A DNA stretch of 64,000 nt from Pleurodeles waltl (taxonomy: Eukaryota; Chordata; Amphibia; Caudata; Salamandridae). The notes under the pieces were generated by a model. The model saw only the letters and a list, made by a program, of their open reading frames with translations, ran no database searches and was not told where the DNA came from. The translations under genes and the position numbers were made by a program. Below, in pieces: positions 10,222 through 25,200 of this stretch. The stretch lies in contig NC_090437.1 of NCBI RefSeq assembly GCF_031143425.1, forward strand, positions 846,499,978-846,563,977, read 5' to 3'. The number at the start of each line of letters is the position of its first letter. The stretch's first letter is position 1.

Positions 10222-13200
10222 GTCGCGCAGCGGGCGCCATATGAGGTAGGAGGGGGGGGAGGGGTCAGCTGGGGGCGAATGGGAGCTGGGGGGCGGGGGC
10301 GTGCAGGAGGTCGCGGCGGGAAAGCGCGAGGGAGGGGGGGACAGGTAGAGTGAGAAGAGCTGGGGGAGGGGGGTTTAAGGGTGGAGGGGGGAGAGTGTTA
10401 GGAGGTTTAGGAGATTAGGGAGAAAGATAGGTGTAGGGTTGTGAAGATAGGGGAGGGGGGGTTGTAGAGGTGGGTGAGGGTGAGAGGTAGAGTGAGGGGA
10501 TAGGAAGATAGGTAATAGAGGGGGTGGCGGGGGGGGAGAGATAGAGAAATAGGTAGAGAGAAAAGGTAGATAGAGAAATCGATAGATAGGGAAAAAGATA
10601 GAGAGATAGGAAGATAGGAAGATAGGAGGAGGTGGAGAGTGAGGGAGTTGGATAGTGGGATAGAGAGATGGAGAGATAGGTAGATAGGAGGAGTGAGGGA
10701 GGTAGAAAGTGAACGGGTTAGATAGGGGAGATAGAGGGGGGGATGCGAGTGGGGGAGGGGGATGAGGCAGGAGCAGGAGGGCAGGCGTGGGGAGAAGAGG
10801 ACGGAGGAGGCAGAAGAGCCGAAGGCAGAAGACAAGAAGACAAGAAGAAAAGAAGAACAGAAGAAAAGAAGAACAGAAGAGCAGAAGATCGGAAGGACTG
10901 AAGACCGGAAGAGCAGAAGACCGGAAGAGCAGAAGACACACAGAAGAACACAGAAGAACACAGAAGAACAGAGAGGAGTACAGAAGAACAGAGAAGAATA
11001 CAGAAGAACACAGAGGAAGACAGAAGAAGACAGAGGAAGACAGAAGAACAGAGAAGAATACAGAAGAACACAGAGGTAGACAGAAGAACACCGAGGAAGA
11101 CAGAAAAACACAGAGGAAGACAGAAGAAGACAGAGGAAGACAGAAGAAGACAGAGGAACACAGAAGAACACAGAAGAACACGGAGGGAGATACAAAAAAT
11201 GAAGAAACAGGGTGCAGAATACCACAGCAGAAGATGAGGAAGAAGAGAAGAGGAGAGAAGACGGGGAGAAGAGGAGTACAGAAGAAGAATACAGACGAGG
11301 AGCGAGGAGGAAGAACAGAGAAGAAGGAAAGAGGAAAAGAAGCAGGAGCAGGAGAGAGGGTGAGTAGCGCGGGGCAGAACGAGGGGCTGGGAGGTGGGGG
11401 GTACTTACTGTGGGGTGGGTCTCAGGAACTCAGGAACCTGGAGGAGCTGCAGCGGCAGGGGGAGCGACCTACCCTTGGGTCAAGGGTCGCTACCACTGTC
11501 GCGCAGCGGCGGCCATATGAGGTAGGAGGGGTCAGCTGGGGGCGAATGGGAGCTGGGGGGCGGGGGCGTGCAGGAGGTCGCGGTGGGAAAGCGCGAGGGA
11601 GGGGGGGACACAGGTAGAGTGAGAAGAGCTGGGGGAGGGGGGTCTAAGGGTGGAGGGGGGAGAGTGTTAGGAGGTTTAGGAGATTAGGGAGAAAGATAGG
11701 TGTAGGGTTGTGAAGATAGGGGAGTGGGGGTTGTAGAGGTGGGTGAGGGTGAGAGGTAGAGTGAGGGGATAGGAAGATAGGTAATAGAGGGGGTGGCGGG
11801 AGGGGGGAGAGATAGAGAAAAAGGTAGAGAGAAAAGGTAGATAGAGAAATCGATAGATAGGGAAAAAGATAGAGAGATAGGAAGATAGGAGGAGGTGGAG
11901 AGTGAGGGAGTTGGATAGTGGGATAGAGAGATGGAGAGATAGGTAGATAGGAGGAGTGAGGGAGGTAGAAAGTGAACGGGTTAGATAGGGGAGATAGAGG
12001 GGGGGGTGCGAGTGGGGGAGGGGGATGAGGCAGGAGCAGGAGGGCAGGCGCGGGGAGAAGAGGACGTAGGAGGCAGAAGAGCCGAAGGCAGAAGACAAGA
12101 AGACAAGAAGAAAAGAAGAACAGAAGAAAAGAAGAACAGAAGAGCAGAAGACCGGAAGGACTGAAGACCGGAAGAGCAGAAGACCGGAAGAGCAGAAGAC
12201 ACACAGAAGAACACAGAAGAACACAGAAGAACAGAGAGGAGTACAGAAGAACAGAGAAGAATACAGAAGAACACAGAGGAAGACAGAAGAAGACAGAGGA
12301 AGACAGAGGAAGACAGAAGAACAGAGAAGAATACAGAAGAACACAGAGGGAGACAGAAGAACACCGAGGAAGACAGAAAAACACAGAGGAAGACAGAAGA
12401 AGACAGAGGAAGACAGAAGAAGACAGAGGAACACAGAAGAACACAGAAGAACACGGAGGGAGATACAAAAAACGAAGAAACAGGGTGCAGAATACCACAG
12501 CAGAAGATGAGGAAGAAGAGAAGAGGAGAGAAGACGGGGAGAAGAGGATTACAGAAGAAGAATACAGACGAGGAGCGAGGAGGAAGAACAGAGAAGAAGG
12601 AAAGAGGAAAAGAAGCAGGAGCAGGAGAGAGGGTGAGTAGCGCGGGGCAGAACGAGGGGCTGGGAGGTGGGGGGTACTTACTGTGGGGTGGGTCTCAGGA
12701 ACTCAGGAACCTGGAGGAGCTGCAGCGGCAGGGGGAGCGACCTACCCTTGGGTCAAGGGTCGTTACCACTGTCGCGCAGCGGCCGCCATATGAGGTAGGG
12801 GGGGGGAGGGGTCAGCTGGGGGCGAATGGGAGCTGGGGGGCGGGGGCGTGCAGGAGGTCGCGGCGGGAAAGCGCGAGGGAGGGGGGGGGACAGGTAGAGT
12901 GAGAAGAGCTGGGGGAGGGGTGTTTAAGGGTGGAGGGGGGAGAGTGTTAGGAGGTTTAGGAGATTAGGGAGAAAGATAGGTGTAGGGTTGTGAAGATAGG
13001 GGAGGGGGGGTTGTAGAGGTGGGTGAGGGTGAGAGGTAGAGTGAGGGGATAGGAAGATAGGTAATAGAGGGGGTGGCGGGAGGGGGGGAGAGATAGAGAA
13101 ATAGGTAGAGAGAAAAGGTAGATAGAGAAATCGATAGATAGGGAAAAAGATAGAGAGATAGGAAGATAGGAAGATAGGAGGAGGTGGAGAGTGAGGGAGT

Positions 13201-16200
13201 TGGATAGTGGGATAGAGAGATGGAGAGATAGGTAGATAGGAGGAGTGAGGGAGGTAGAAAGTGAACGGGTTAGATAGGGGAGATAGAGGGGGGGATGCGA
13301 GTGGGGGAGGGGGATGAGGCAGGAGCAGGAGGGCAGGCGTGGGGAGAAGAGGACGGAGGAGGCAGAAGAGCCGAAGGCAGAAGACAAGAAGAAAAGAAGA
13401 ACAGAAGAAAAGAAGAACAGAAGAGCAGAAGACCGGAAGGACTGAAGACCGGAAGAGCAGAAGACCGGAAGAGCAGAAGACACACAGAAGAACACAGAAG
13501 AACACAGAAGAAAAGAGAGGAGTACAGAAGAACAGAGAAGAATACAGAAGAACACAGAGGAAGACAGAAGAAGACAGAGGAAGACAGAAGAACAGAGAAG
13601 AATACAGAAGAACACAGAGGGAGACAGAAGAACACCGAGGAAGACAGAAAAACACAGAGGAAGACAGAAGAAGACAGAGGAAGACAGAAGAAGACAGAGG
13701 AACACAGAAGAACACGGAGGGAGATACAAAAAACGAAGAAACAGGGTGCAGAATACCACAGCAGAAGATGAGGAAGAAGAGAAGAGGAGAGAAGACGGGG
13801 AGAAGAGGAGTACAGAAGAAGAATACAGACGAGGAGCGAGGAGGAAGAACAGAGAAGAAGGAAAGAGGAAAAGAAGCAGGAGCAGGAGAGAGGGTGAGTA
13901 GCGCGGGGCAGAACGAGGGGCTGGGAGGTGGGGGGTACTTACTGTGGGGTGGGTCTCAGGAACTCAGGAACCTGGAGGAGCTGCAGCGGCAGGGGGAGCG
14001 ACCTACCCTTGGGTCAAGGGTCGCTACCACTGTCGCGCAGCGGCCGCCATATGAGGTAGGAGGGGGGGGAGGGGTCAGCTGGGGGCGAATGGGAGCTGGG
14101 GGGCGGGGGCGTGCAGGAGGTCGCGGCGGGAAAGCGCGAGGGAGGGGGGGGACAGGTAGAGTGAGAAGAGCTGGGGGAGGGGGGTTTAAGGGTGGAGGGG
14201 GGAGAGTGTTAGGAGGTTTAGGAGATTAGGGAGAAAGATAGGTGTAGCGTTGTGAAGATAGGGGAGGGGGGGTTGTAGAGGTGGGTGAGGGTGAGAGGTA
14301 GAGTGAGGGGATAGGAAGATAGGTAATAGAGGGGGTGGCGGGAGGGGGGGAGAGATAGAGAAATAGGTAGAGAGAAAAGGTAGATAGAGAAATCGATAGA
14401 TAGGGAAAAAGATAGAGAGATAGGAAGATAGGAAGATAGGAGGAGGTGGAGAGTGAGGGAGTTGGATAGTGGGATAGAGAGATGGAGAGATAGGTAGATA
14501 GGAGGAGTGAGGGAGGTAGAAAGTGAACGGGTTAGATAGGGGAGATAGAGGGGGGATGCGAGGGGGGGAGGGGGATGAGGCAGGAGCAGGAGGGCAGGCG
14601 CGGGGAGAAGAGGACGGAGGAGGCAGAAGAGCCGAAGGCAGAAGACAAGAAGACAAGAAGAAAAGAAGAACAGAAGAAAAGAAGAACAGAAGAGCAGAAG
14701 ACCGGAAGGACTGAAGACCGGAAGAGCAGAAGACCGGAAGAGCAGAAGACACACAGAAGAACACAGAAGAACACAGAAGAACAGAGAGGAGTACAGAAGA
14801 ACAGAGAAGAATACAGAAGAACACAGAGGAAGACAGAAGAAGACAGAGGAAGACAGAGGAAGACAGAAGAACAGAGAAGAATACAGAAGAACACAGAGGG
14901 AGACAGAAGAACACCGAGGAAGACAGAAAAACACAGAGGAAGACAGAAGAAGACAGAGGAACACAGAAGAACACAGAAGAACACGGAGGGAGATACAAAA
15001 AACGAAGAAACAGGGTGCAGAATACCACAGCAGAAGATGAGGAAGAACAGAAGAGGAGAGAAGACGGGGAGAAGAGGAGTACAGAAGAAGAATACAGACG
15101 AGGAGCGAGGAGGAAGAACAGAGAAGAAGGAAAGAGGAAAAGAAGCAGGAGCAGGAGAGAGGGTGAGTAGCGCGGGGCAGAACGAGGGGCTGGGAGGTGG
15201 GGGGTACTTACTGTGGGGTGGGTCTCAGGAACTCAGGAACCTGGAGGAGCTGCAGCGGCAGGGGGAGCGACCTACCCTTGGGTCAAGGGTCGCTACCACT
15301 GTCGCGCAGCGGGCGCCATATGAGGTAGGAGGGGGGGGAGGGGTCAGCTGGGGGCGAATGGGAGCTGGGGGGCGGGGGCGTGCAGGAGGTCGCGGCGGGA
15401 AAGCGCGAGGGAGGGGGGGGACAGGTAGAGTGAGAAGAGATGGGAGAGGGGGGTTTAAGGGTGGAGGGGGGAGAGTGTTAGGAGGTTTAGGAGATTAGGG
15501 AGAAAGATAGGTGTAGGGTTGTGAAGATAGGGGAGGGGGGCTTGTAGAGGTGGGTGAGGGTGAGAGGTAGAGTGAGGGGATAGGAAGATAGGTAATAGAG
15601 GGGGTGGCGGGAGGGGGGGAGAGATAGAGAAATAGGTAGAGAGAAAAGGTAGATAGAGAAATCGATAGATAGGGAAAAAGATAGAGAGATAGGAAGATAG
15701 GAAGATAGGAGGAGGTGGAGAGTGAGGGAGTTGGATAGTGGGATAGAGAGATGGAGAGATAGGTAGATAGGAGGAGTGAGGGAGGTAGAAAGTGAACGGG
15801 TTAGATAGGGGAGATAGAGGGGGGGATGCGAGTGGGGGAGGGGGATGAGGCAGGAGCAGGAGGGCAGGCGCGGGGAGAAGAGGACGGAGGAGGCAGAAGA
15901 GCCGAAGGCAGAAGACAAGAAGACAAGAAGAAAAGAAGAACAGAAGAAAAGAAGAACAGAAGAGCAGAAGACCGGAAGGACTGAAGACCGGAAGAGCAGA
16001 AGACCGGAAGAGCAGAAGACACACAGAAGAACACAGAAGAACACAGAAGAACAGAGAGGAGTACAGAAGAACAGAGAAGAATACAGAAGAACACAGAGGA
16101 AGACAGAAGAAGACAGAGGAAGAAAGAGGAAGACAGAAGAACAGAGAAGAATACAGAAGAACACAGAGGGAGACAGAAGAACACCGAGGAAGACAGAAAA

Positions 16201-19200
16201 ACACAGAGGAAGACAGAAGAAGACAGAGGAACACAGAAGAACACAGAAGAACACGGAGGGAGATACAAAAAACGAAGAAACAGGGTGCAGAATACCACAG
16301 CAGAAGATGAGGAAGAAGAGAAGAGGAGAGAAGACGGGGAGATGAGGAGTACAGAAGAAGAATACAGACGAGGAGCGAGGAGGAAGAACAGAGAAGAAGG
16401 AAAGAGGAAAAGAAGCAGGAGAGAGGGTGAGTAGCGCGGGGCAGAACGAGGGGCTGGGAGGTGGGGGGTACTTACTGTGGGGTGGGTCTCAGGAACTCAG
16501 GAACCAGGAGGAGCTACAGCGGCAGGGGGAGCGACCTACCCTTGGGTCAAGGGTCGCTACCACTGTCACGCAGCGGCCGCCATATGAGGTAGGAGGGGGG
16601 GGAGGGGTCAGCTGGGGGCGAATGGGAGCTGGGGGGCGGGGGCGTGCAGGAGGTCGCGGCGGGAAAGCGCGAGGGAGGGGGGGGACAGGTAGAGTGAGAA
16701 GAGCTGGGGGAGGGGGGTTTAAGGGTGGAGGGGGGAGGGTGTTAGGAGGTTTAGGAGATTAGGGAGAAAGATAGGTGTAGGGTTGTGAAGATAGGGGAGG
16801 GGGGGTTGTAGAGGTGGGTGAGGGTGAGAGGTAGTGAGGGGATAGGAAGATAGGTAATAGAGGGGGTGGCGGGAGGGGGGGAGAGATAGAGAAATAGGCA
16901 GAGAGAAAAGGTAGATAGAGAAATCGATACATAGGGAAAAAGATAGAGAGATAGGAAGATAGGAGGAGGTGGAGAGTGAGGGAGTTGGATAGTGGGATAG
17001 AGAGATGGAGAGATAGGTAGATAGGAGGAGTGAGGGAGGTAGAAAGTGAACGGGTTAGATAGGGGAGATAGAGGGGGGGATGCGAGTGGGGGAGGGGGAT
17101 GAGGCAGGAGCAGGAGGGCAGGCGCGGGGAGAAGAGGACGGAGGAGGCAGAAGAGCCGAAGGCAGAAGACAAGAAGACAAGAAGAAAAGAAGAACAGAAG
17201 AAAAGAAGAACAGAAGAGCAGAAGACTGGAAGGACTGAAGACCGGAAGAGCAGAAGACACACAGAAGAACACAGAAGAACACAGAAGAACAGAGAGGAGT
17301 ACAGAAGAACAGAGAAGAATACAGAAGAACACAGAGGAAGACAGAAGAAGACAGAGGAAGACAGAGGAAGACAGAAGAACAGAGAAGAATACAGAAGAAC
17401 ACAGAGGGAGACAGAAGAACACAGAGGAAGACAGAAAAACACAGAGGAAGACAGAAGAAGACAGAGGAAGACAGAAGAAGACAGAGGAACACAGAAGAAC
17501 ACAGAAGAACACGGAGTGAGATACAAAAAACGAAGAAACAGGGTGCAGAATACCACAGCAGAAGATGAAGAAGAAGAGAAGAGGAGAGAAGACGGGGAGA
17601 AGAGGAGTACAGAAGAAGAATACAGACGAGGAGCGAGGAGGAAGAACAGAGAAGAAGGAAAGAGGAAAAGAAGCAGGAGCAGGAGAGAGGGTGAGTAGCG
17701 CGGGGCAGAACGAGGGGCTGGGAGGTGGGGGGTACTTACTGTGGGGTGGGTCTCAGGAACTCAGGAACCTGGAGGAGCTGCAGCGGCAGGGGGAGCGACC
17801 TACCCTTGGGTCAAGGGTCGCTACCACTGTCGCGCAGCGGCCGCCTAATGAGGTAGGGGGGGGAGGGGTCAGCTGGGGGCGAATGGGAGCTGGGGGGCGG
17901 GGGCGTGCAGGTGGTCGCGGCGGGAAAGCGCGAGGGAGGGGGGGACAGGTAGAGTGAGAAGAGCTGGGGGAGGGGGGTTTAAGGGTGGAGGGGGGAGAGT
18001 GTTAGGAGGTTTAGGAGATTAGGGAGAAAGATAGGTGTAGGGTTGTGAAGATAGGGGAGGGGGGGTTGTAGAGGTGGGTGAGGGTGAGAGGTAGAGTGAG
18101 GGGATAGGAAGATAGGTAATAGAGGGGGTGGCGGGAGGGGGGGAGAGATAGAGAAATAGGTAGAGAGAAAAGGTAGATAGAGAAATCGATAGATAGGGAA
18201 AAAGATAGAGAGATAGGAAGATAGGAAGATAGGAGGAGGTGGAGAGTGAGGGAGTTGGATAGTGGGATAGAGAGATGGAGAGATAGGTAGATAGGAGGAG
18301 TGAGGGAGGTAGAAAGTGAACGGGTTAGATAGGGGAGATAGAGGGGGGGATGCGAGTGGGGGAGGGGGATGAGGCAGGAGCAGGAGGGCAGGCGTGGGGA
18401 GAAGAGGACGGAGGAGGCAGAAGAGCCGAAGGCAGAAGACAAGAAGACAAGAAGAAAAGAAGAACAGAAGAAAAGAAGAACAGAAGAGCAGAAGACCGGA
18501 AGGACTGAAGACCGGAAGAGCAGAAGACCGGAAGAGCAGAAGACACACAGAAGAACACAGAAGAACACAGAAGAAAAGAGAGGAGTACAGAAGAACAGAG
18601 AAGAATACAGAAGAACACAGAGGAAGACAGAAGAAGACAGAGGAAGACAGAAGAACAGAGAAGAATACAGAAGAACACAGAGGGAGACAGAAGAACACTG
18701 AGGAAGACAGAAAAACACAGAGGAAGACAGAAGAAGACAGAGGAAGACAGAAGAAGACAGAGGAACACAGAAGAACACGGAGGGAGATACAAAAAACGAA
18801 GAAACAGGGTGCAGAATACCACAGCAGAAGATGAGGAAGAAGAGAAGAGGAGAGAAGACGGGGAGAAGAGGAGTACAGAAGAAGAATACAGACGAGGAGC
18901 GAGGAGGAAGAACAGAGAAGAAGGAAAGAGGAAAAGAAGCAGGAGCAGGAGAGAGGGTGAGTAGCGCGGGGCAGAACGAGGGGCTGGGAGGTGGGGGGTA
19001 CTTACTGTGGGGTGGGTCTCAGGAACTCAGGAACCTGGAGGAGCTGCAGCGGCAGGGGGAGCGACCTACCCTTGGGTCAAGGGTCGCTACCACTGTCGCG
19101 CAGCGGCCGCCATATGAGGTAGGAGGGGGGGGAGGGGTCAGCTGGGGGCGAATGGGAGCTGGGGGGCGGGGGCGTGCAGGAGGTCGCGGCGGGAAAGCGC

Positions 19201-22200
19201 GAGGGAGGGGGGGGACAGGTAGAGTGAGAAGAGCTGGGGGAGGGGGGTTTAAGGGTGGAGGGGGGAGAGTGTTAGGAGGTTTAGGAGATTAGGGAGAAAG
19301 ATAGGTGTAGGGTTGTGAAGATAGGGGAGGGGGGGTTGTAGAGGTGGGTGAGGGTGAGAGGTAGAGTGAGGGGATAGGAAGATAGGTAATAGAGGGGGTG
19401 GCGGGAGGGGGGGAGAGATAGAGAAATAGGTAGAGAGAAAAGGTAGATAGAGAAATCGATAGATAGGGAAAAAGATAGAGAGATAGGAAGATAGGAAGAT
19501 AGGAGGAGGTGGAGAGTGAGGGAGTTGGATAGTGGGATAGAGAGATGGAGAGATAGGTAGATAGGAGGAGTGAGGGAGGTAGAAAGTGAACGGGTTAGAT
19601 AGGGGAGATAGAGGGGGGGATGCGAGTGGGGGAGGGGGATGAGGCAGGAGCAGGAGGGCAGGCGCGGGGAGAAGAGGACGGAGGAGGCAGAAGAGCCGAA
19701 GGCAGAAGACAAGAAGACAAGAAGAAAAGAAGAACAGAAGAAAAGAAGAACAGAAGAGCAGAAGACTGGAAGGACTGAAGACCGGAAGAGCAGAAGACAC
19801 ACAGAAGAACACAGAAGAACACAGAAGAACAGAGAGGAGTACAGAAGAACAGAGAAGAATACAGAAGAACACAGAGGAAGACAGAAGAAGACAGAGGAAG
19901 ACAGAGGAAGACAGAAGAACAGAGAAGAATACAGAAGAACACAGAGGGAGACAGAAGAACACAGAGGAAGACAGAAAAACACAGAGGAAGACAGAAGAAG
20001 ACAGAGGAAGACAGAAGAAGACAGAGGAACACAGAAGAACACAGAAGAACACGGAGGGAGATACAAAAAACGAAGAAACAGGGTGCAGAATACCACAGCA
20101 GAAGATGAAGAAGAAGAGAAGAGGAGAGAAGACGGGGAGAAGAGGAGTACAGAAGAAGAATACAGACGAGGAGCGAGGAGGAAGAACAGAGAAGAAGGAA
20201 AGAGGAAAAGAAGCAGGAGCAGGAGAGAGGGTGAGTAGCGCGGGGCAGAACGAGGGGCTGGGAGGTGGGGGGTACTTACTGTGGGGTGGGTCTCAGGAAC
20301 TCAGGAACCTGGAGGAGCTGCAGCGGCAGGGGGAGCGACCTACCCTTGGGTCAAGGGTCGCTACCACTGTCGCGCAGCGGCCGCCTAATGAGGTAGGGGG
20401 GGGAGGGGTCAGCTGGGGGCGAATGGGAGCTGGGGGGCGGGGGCGTGCAGGTGGTCGCGGCGGGAAAGCGCGAGGGAGGGGGGGACAGGTAGAGTGAGAA
20501 GAGCTGGGGGAGGGGGGTTTAAGGGTGGAGGGGGGAGAGTGTTAGGAGGTTTAGGAGATTAGGGAGAAAGATAGGTGTAGGGTTGTGAAGATAGGGGAGG
20601 GGGGGTTGTAGAGGTGGGTGAGGGTGAGAGGTAGAGTGAGGGGATAGGAAGATAGGTAATAGAGGGGGTGGCGGGAGGGGGGGAGAGATAGAGAAATAGG
20701 TAGAGAGAAAAGGTAGATAGAGAAATCGATAGATAGGGAAAAAGATAGAGAGATAGGAAGATAGGAAGATAGGAGGAGGTGGAGAGTGAGGGAGTTGGAT
20801 AGTGGGATAGAGAGATGGAGAGATAGGTAGATAGGAGGAGTGAGGGAGGTAGAAAGTGAACGGGTTAGATAGGGGAGATAGAGGGGGGGATGCGAGTGGG
20901 GGAGGGGGATGAGGCAGGAGCAGGAGGGCAGGCGTGGGGAGAAGAGGACGGAGGAGGCAGAAGAGCCGAAGGCAGAAGACAAGAAGACAAGAAGAAAAGA
21001 AGAACAGAAGAAAAGAAGAACAGAAGAGCAGAAGACCGGAAGGACTGAAGACCGGAAGAGCAGAAGACCGGAAGAGCAGAAGACACACAGAAGAACACAG
21101 AAGAACACAGAAGAAAAGAGAGGAGTACAGAAGAACAGAGAAGAATACAGAAGAACACAGAGGAAGACAGAAGAAGACAGAGGAAGACAGAAGAACAGAG
21201 AAGAATACAGAAGAACACAGAGGGAGACAGAAGAACACTGAGGAAGACAGAAAAACACAGAGGAAGACAGAAGAAGACAGAGGAAGACAGAAGAAGACAG
21301 AGGAACACAGAAGAACACGGAGGGAGATACAAAAAACGAAGAAACAGGGTGCAGAATACCACAGCAGAAGATGAGGAAGAAGAGAAGAGGAGAGAAGACG
21401 GGGAGAAGAGGAGTACAGAAGAAGAATACAGACGAGGAGCGAGGAGGAAGAACAGAGAAGAAGGAAAGAGGAAAAGAAGCAGGAGCAGGAGAGAGGGTGA
21501 GTAGCGCGGGGCAGAACGAGGGGCTGGGAGGTGGGGGGTACTTACTGTGGGGTGGGTCTCAGGAACTCAGGAACCTGGAGGAGCTGCAGCGGCAGGGGGA
21601 GCGACCTACCCTTGGGTCAAGGGTCGCTACCACTGTCGCGCAGCGGCCGCCATATGAGGTAGGAGGGGGGGGAGGGGTCAGCTGGGGGCGAATGGGAGCT
21701 GGGGGGCGGGGGCGTGCAGGAGGTCGCGGCGGGAAAGCGCGAGGGAGGGGGGGGACAGGTAGAGTGAGAAGAGCTGGGGGAGGGGGGTTTAAGGGTGGAG
21801 GGGGGAGAGTGTTAGGAGGTTTAGGAGATTAGGGAGAAAGATAGGTGTAGGGTTGTGAAGATAGGGGAGGGGGGGTTGTAGAGGTGGGTGAGGGTGAGAG
21901 GTAGAGTGAGGGGATAGGAAGATAGGTAATAGAGGGGGTGGCGGGAGGGGGGGAGAGATAGAGAAATAGGTAGAGAGAAAAGGTAGATAGAGAAATCGAT
22001 AGATAGGGAAAAAGATAGAGAGATAGGAAGATAGGAAGATAGGAGGAGGTGGAGAGTGAGGGAGTTGGATAGTGGGATAGAGAGATGGAGAGATAGGTAG
22101 ATAGGAGGAGTGAGGGAGGTAGAAAGTGAACGGGTTAGATAGGGGAGATAGAGGGGGGGATGCGAGTGGGGGAGGGGGATGAGGCAGGAGCAGGAGGGCA

Positions 22201-25200
22201 GGCGCGGGGAGAAGAGGACGGAGGAGGCAGAAGAGCCGAAGGCAGAAGACAAGAAGACAAGAAGAAAAGAAGAACAGAAGAAAAGAAGAACAGAAGAGCA
22301 GAAGATCAGAAGGACTGAAGACCGGAAGAGCAGAAGACCGGAAGAGCAGAAGACACACAGAAGAACACAGAAGAACACAGAAGAACAGAGAGGAGTACAG
22401 AAGAACAGAGAAGAATACAGAAGAACACAGAGGAAGACAGAAGAAGGCAGAGGAAGACAGAAGAACAGAGAAGAATACAGAAGAACACAGAGGGAGACAG
22501 AAGAACACCGAGGAAGACAGAAAAACACAGAGGAAGACAGAAGAAGACAGAGGAAGACAGAAGAAGACAGAGGAACACAGAAGAACACAGAAGAACACGG
22601 AGGAAGATACAAAAAATGAAGAAACAGGGTGCAGAATACCACAGCAGAAGATGAGGAAGAAGAGATGAGGAGAGAAGACGGGGAGAAGAGGAGTACAGAA
22701 GAAGAATACAGACGAGGAGCGAGGAGGAAGAACAGAGAAGAAGGAAAGAGGAAAAGAAGCAGGAGCAGGAGAGAGGGTGAGTAGCGCGGGGCAGAACGAG
22801 GGGCTGGGAGGTGGGGGGTACTTACTGTGGGGTGGGTCTCCGGAACTCAGGAACCTGGAGGAGCTGCAGCGGCAGGGGGAGCGACCTACCCTTGGGTCAA
22901 GGGTCGCTACCACTGTCACGCAGCGGCCGCCATATGAGGTAGGAGGGGGGGGAGGGGTCAGCTGGGGGCGAATGGGAGCTGGGGGGCGGGGGCGTGCAGG
23001 AGGTCGTGGCAGGAAAGCGCGAGGGAGGGGGGGACAGGTAGAGTGAGAAGAGCTGGGGGAGGGAGGTTTAAGGGTGGAGGGGGGAGAGTGTTAGGAGGTT
23101 TAGGAGATTAGGGAGAAAGATAGGTGTAGGGTTTTGAAGATAGGGGAGGGGGGGTTGTAGAGGTGGGTGAGGGTGAGAGGTAGAGTGAGGGGATAGGAAG
23201 ATAGGTAATAGAGGGGGTGGCGGGAGGGGGGGAGAGATAGAGAAATAGGTAGAGAGAAAAGGTAGATAGAGAAATCGATAGATAGGGAAAACGATAGAGA
23301 GATAGGAAGATAGGAAGATAGGAGGAGGTGGAGAGTGAGGGAGTTGGATAGTGGGATAGAGAGATGGAGAGATAGGTAGATAGGAGGAGTGAGGGAGGTA
23401 GAAAGTGAACGGGTTAGATAGGGGAGATAGAGGGGGGGATGCGAGTGGGGGAGGGGGATGAGGCAGGAGCAGGAGGGCAGGCGCGGGGAGAAGAGGACAG
23501 AGGAGGCAGAACAACCGAAGGCAGAAGACAAGAAGACAAGAAGAAAAGAAGAACAGAAGAAAAGAAGAACAGAAGAGCAGAAGATCGGAAGGACTGAAGA
23601 CCGGAAGAGCAGAAGACCGGAAGAGCAGAAGACACACAGAAGAACACAGAAGAACACAGAAGAACAGAGAGGAGTACAGAAGAACAGAGAAGAATACAGA
23701 AGAACACAGAGGAAGACAGAAGAAGACAGAAGAACAGAGAAGAATACAGAAGAACACAGAGGGAGACAGAAGAACACCGAGGAAGACAGAAAAACACAGA
23801 GGAAGACAGAAGAAGACAGAGGAAAACAGAAGAAGACAGAGGAACACAGAAGAACACAGAAGAACACGGAGGGAGATACAAAAAATGAAGAAACAGGGTG
23901 CAGAATACCACAGCAGAAGATGAGGAAGAAGAGAAGAGGAGAGAAGACGGGGAGAAGAGGAGTACAGAAGAAGAATACAGACGAGGAGCGAGGAGGAAGA
24001 ACAGAGAAGAAGGAAAGAGGAAAAGAAGCAGGAGCAGGAGAGAGGGTGAGTAGCGCGGGGCAGAACGAGGGGCTGGGAGGTGGGGGGGTACTTACTGTGG
24101 GGTGGGTCTCAGGAACTCAGGAACCTGGAGGAGCTGCAGCGGCAGGGGGAGCGACCTACCCTTGGGTCAAGGGTCGCTACCACTGTCGCGCAGCGGCCGC
24201 CATATGAGGTAGGAGGGGGGGGAGGGGTCAGCTGGGGGCGAATGGGAGCTGGGGGGCGGGGGCGTGCAGGAGGTCGCGGCAGGAAAGCGCGAGGGAGGGG
24301 GGGGACAGGTAGAGTGAGAAGAGCTGGGGGAGGGGGGTTTAAGGGTGGAGGGGGGAGAGTGTTAGGAGGTTTAGGAGATTAGGGAGAAAGATAGGTGTAG
24401 GGTTGTGAAGATAGGGGAGGGGGGGTTGTAGAGGTGGGTGAGGGTGAGAGGTAGTGAGGGGATAGGAAGATAGGTAATAGAGGGGGTGGCGGGAGGGGGG
24501 GAGAGATAGAGAAATAGGTAGAGAGAAAAGGTAGATAGAGAAATCGATAGATAGGGAAAAAGATAGAGAGATAGGAAGATAGGAGGAGGTGGAGAGTGTG
24601 GGAGTTGGATAGTGGGATAGAGAGATGGAGAGATAGGTAGATAGGAGGAGTGAGGGAGGTAGAAAGTGAACAGGTTAGATAGGGGAGATAGAGGGGGGGA
24701 TGCGAGTGGGGGAGGGGGATGAGGCAGGAGCAGGAGGGCAGGCGCGGGGAGAAGAGGACGGAGGAGGCAGAAGAGCCAAATGCAGAAGACAAGAAGACAA
24801 GAAGAAAAGAAGAACAGAAGAAAAGATGAACAGAAGAGCAGAAGACCGGAAGGACTGAAGACCGGAAGAGCAGAAGACCGGAAGAGCAGAAGACACACAG
24901 AAGAACACAGAAGAACACAGAAGAACAGAGAGGAGTACAGAAGAGCAGAGAAGAATACAGAAGAACACAGAGGAAGACAGAAGAAGACAGAGGAAGACAG
25001 AAGAACAGAGAAGAATACAGAAGAACACAGAGGGAGACAGAAGAACACAGAGGAAGACAGAAAAACACAGAGGAAGACAGAAGAAGACAGAGGAAGACAG
25101 AAGAAGACAGAGGAACACAGAGGAACACAGAAGAACACGGAGGGAGATACAAAAAACGAAGAAACAGGGTGCAGAATACCACAGCAGAAGATGAGGAAGA

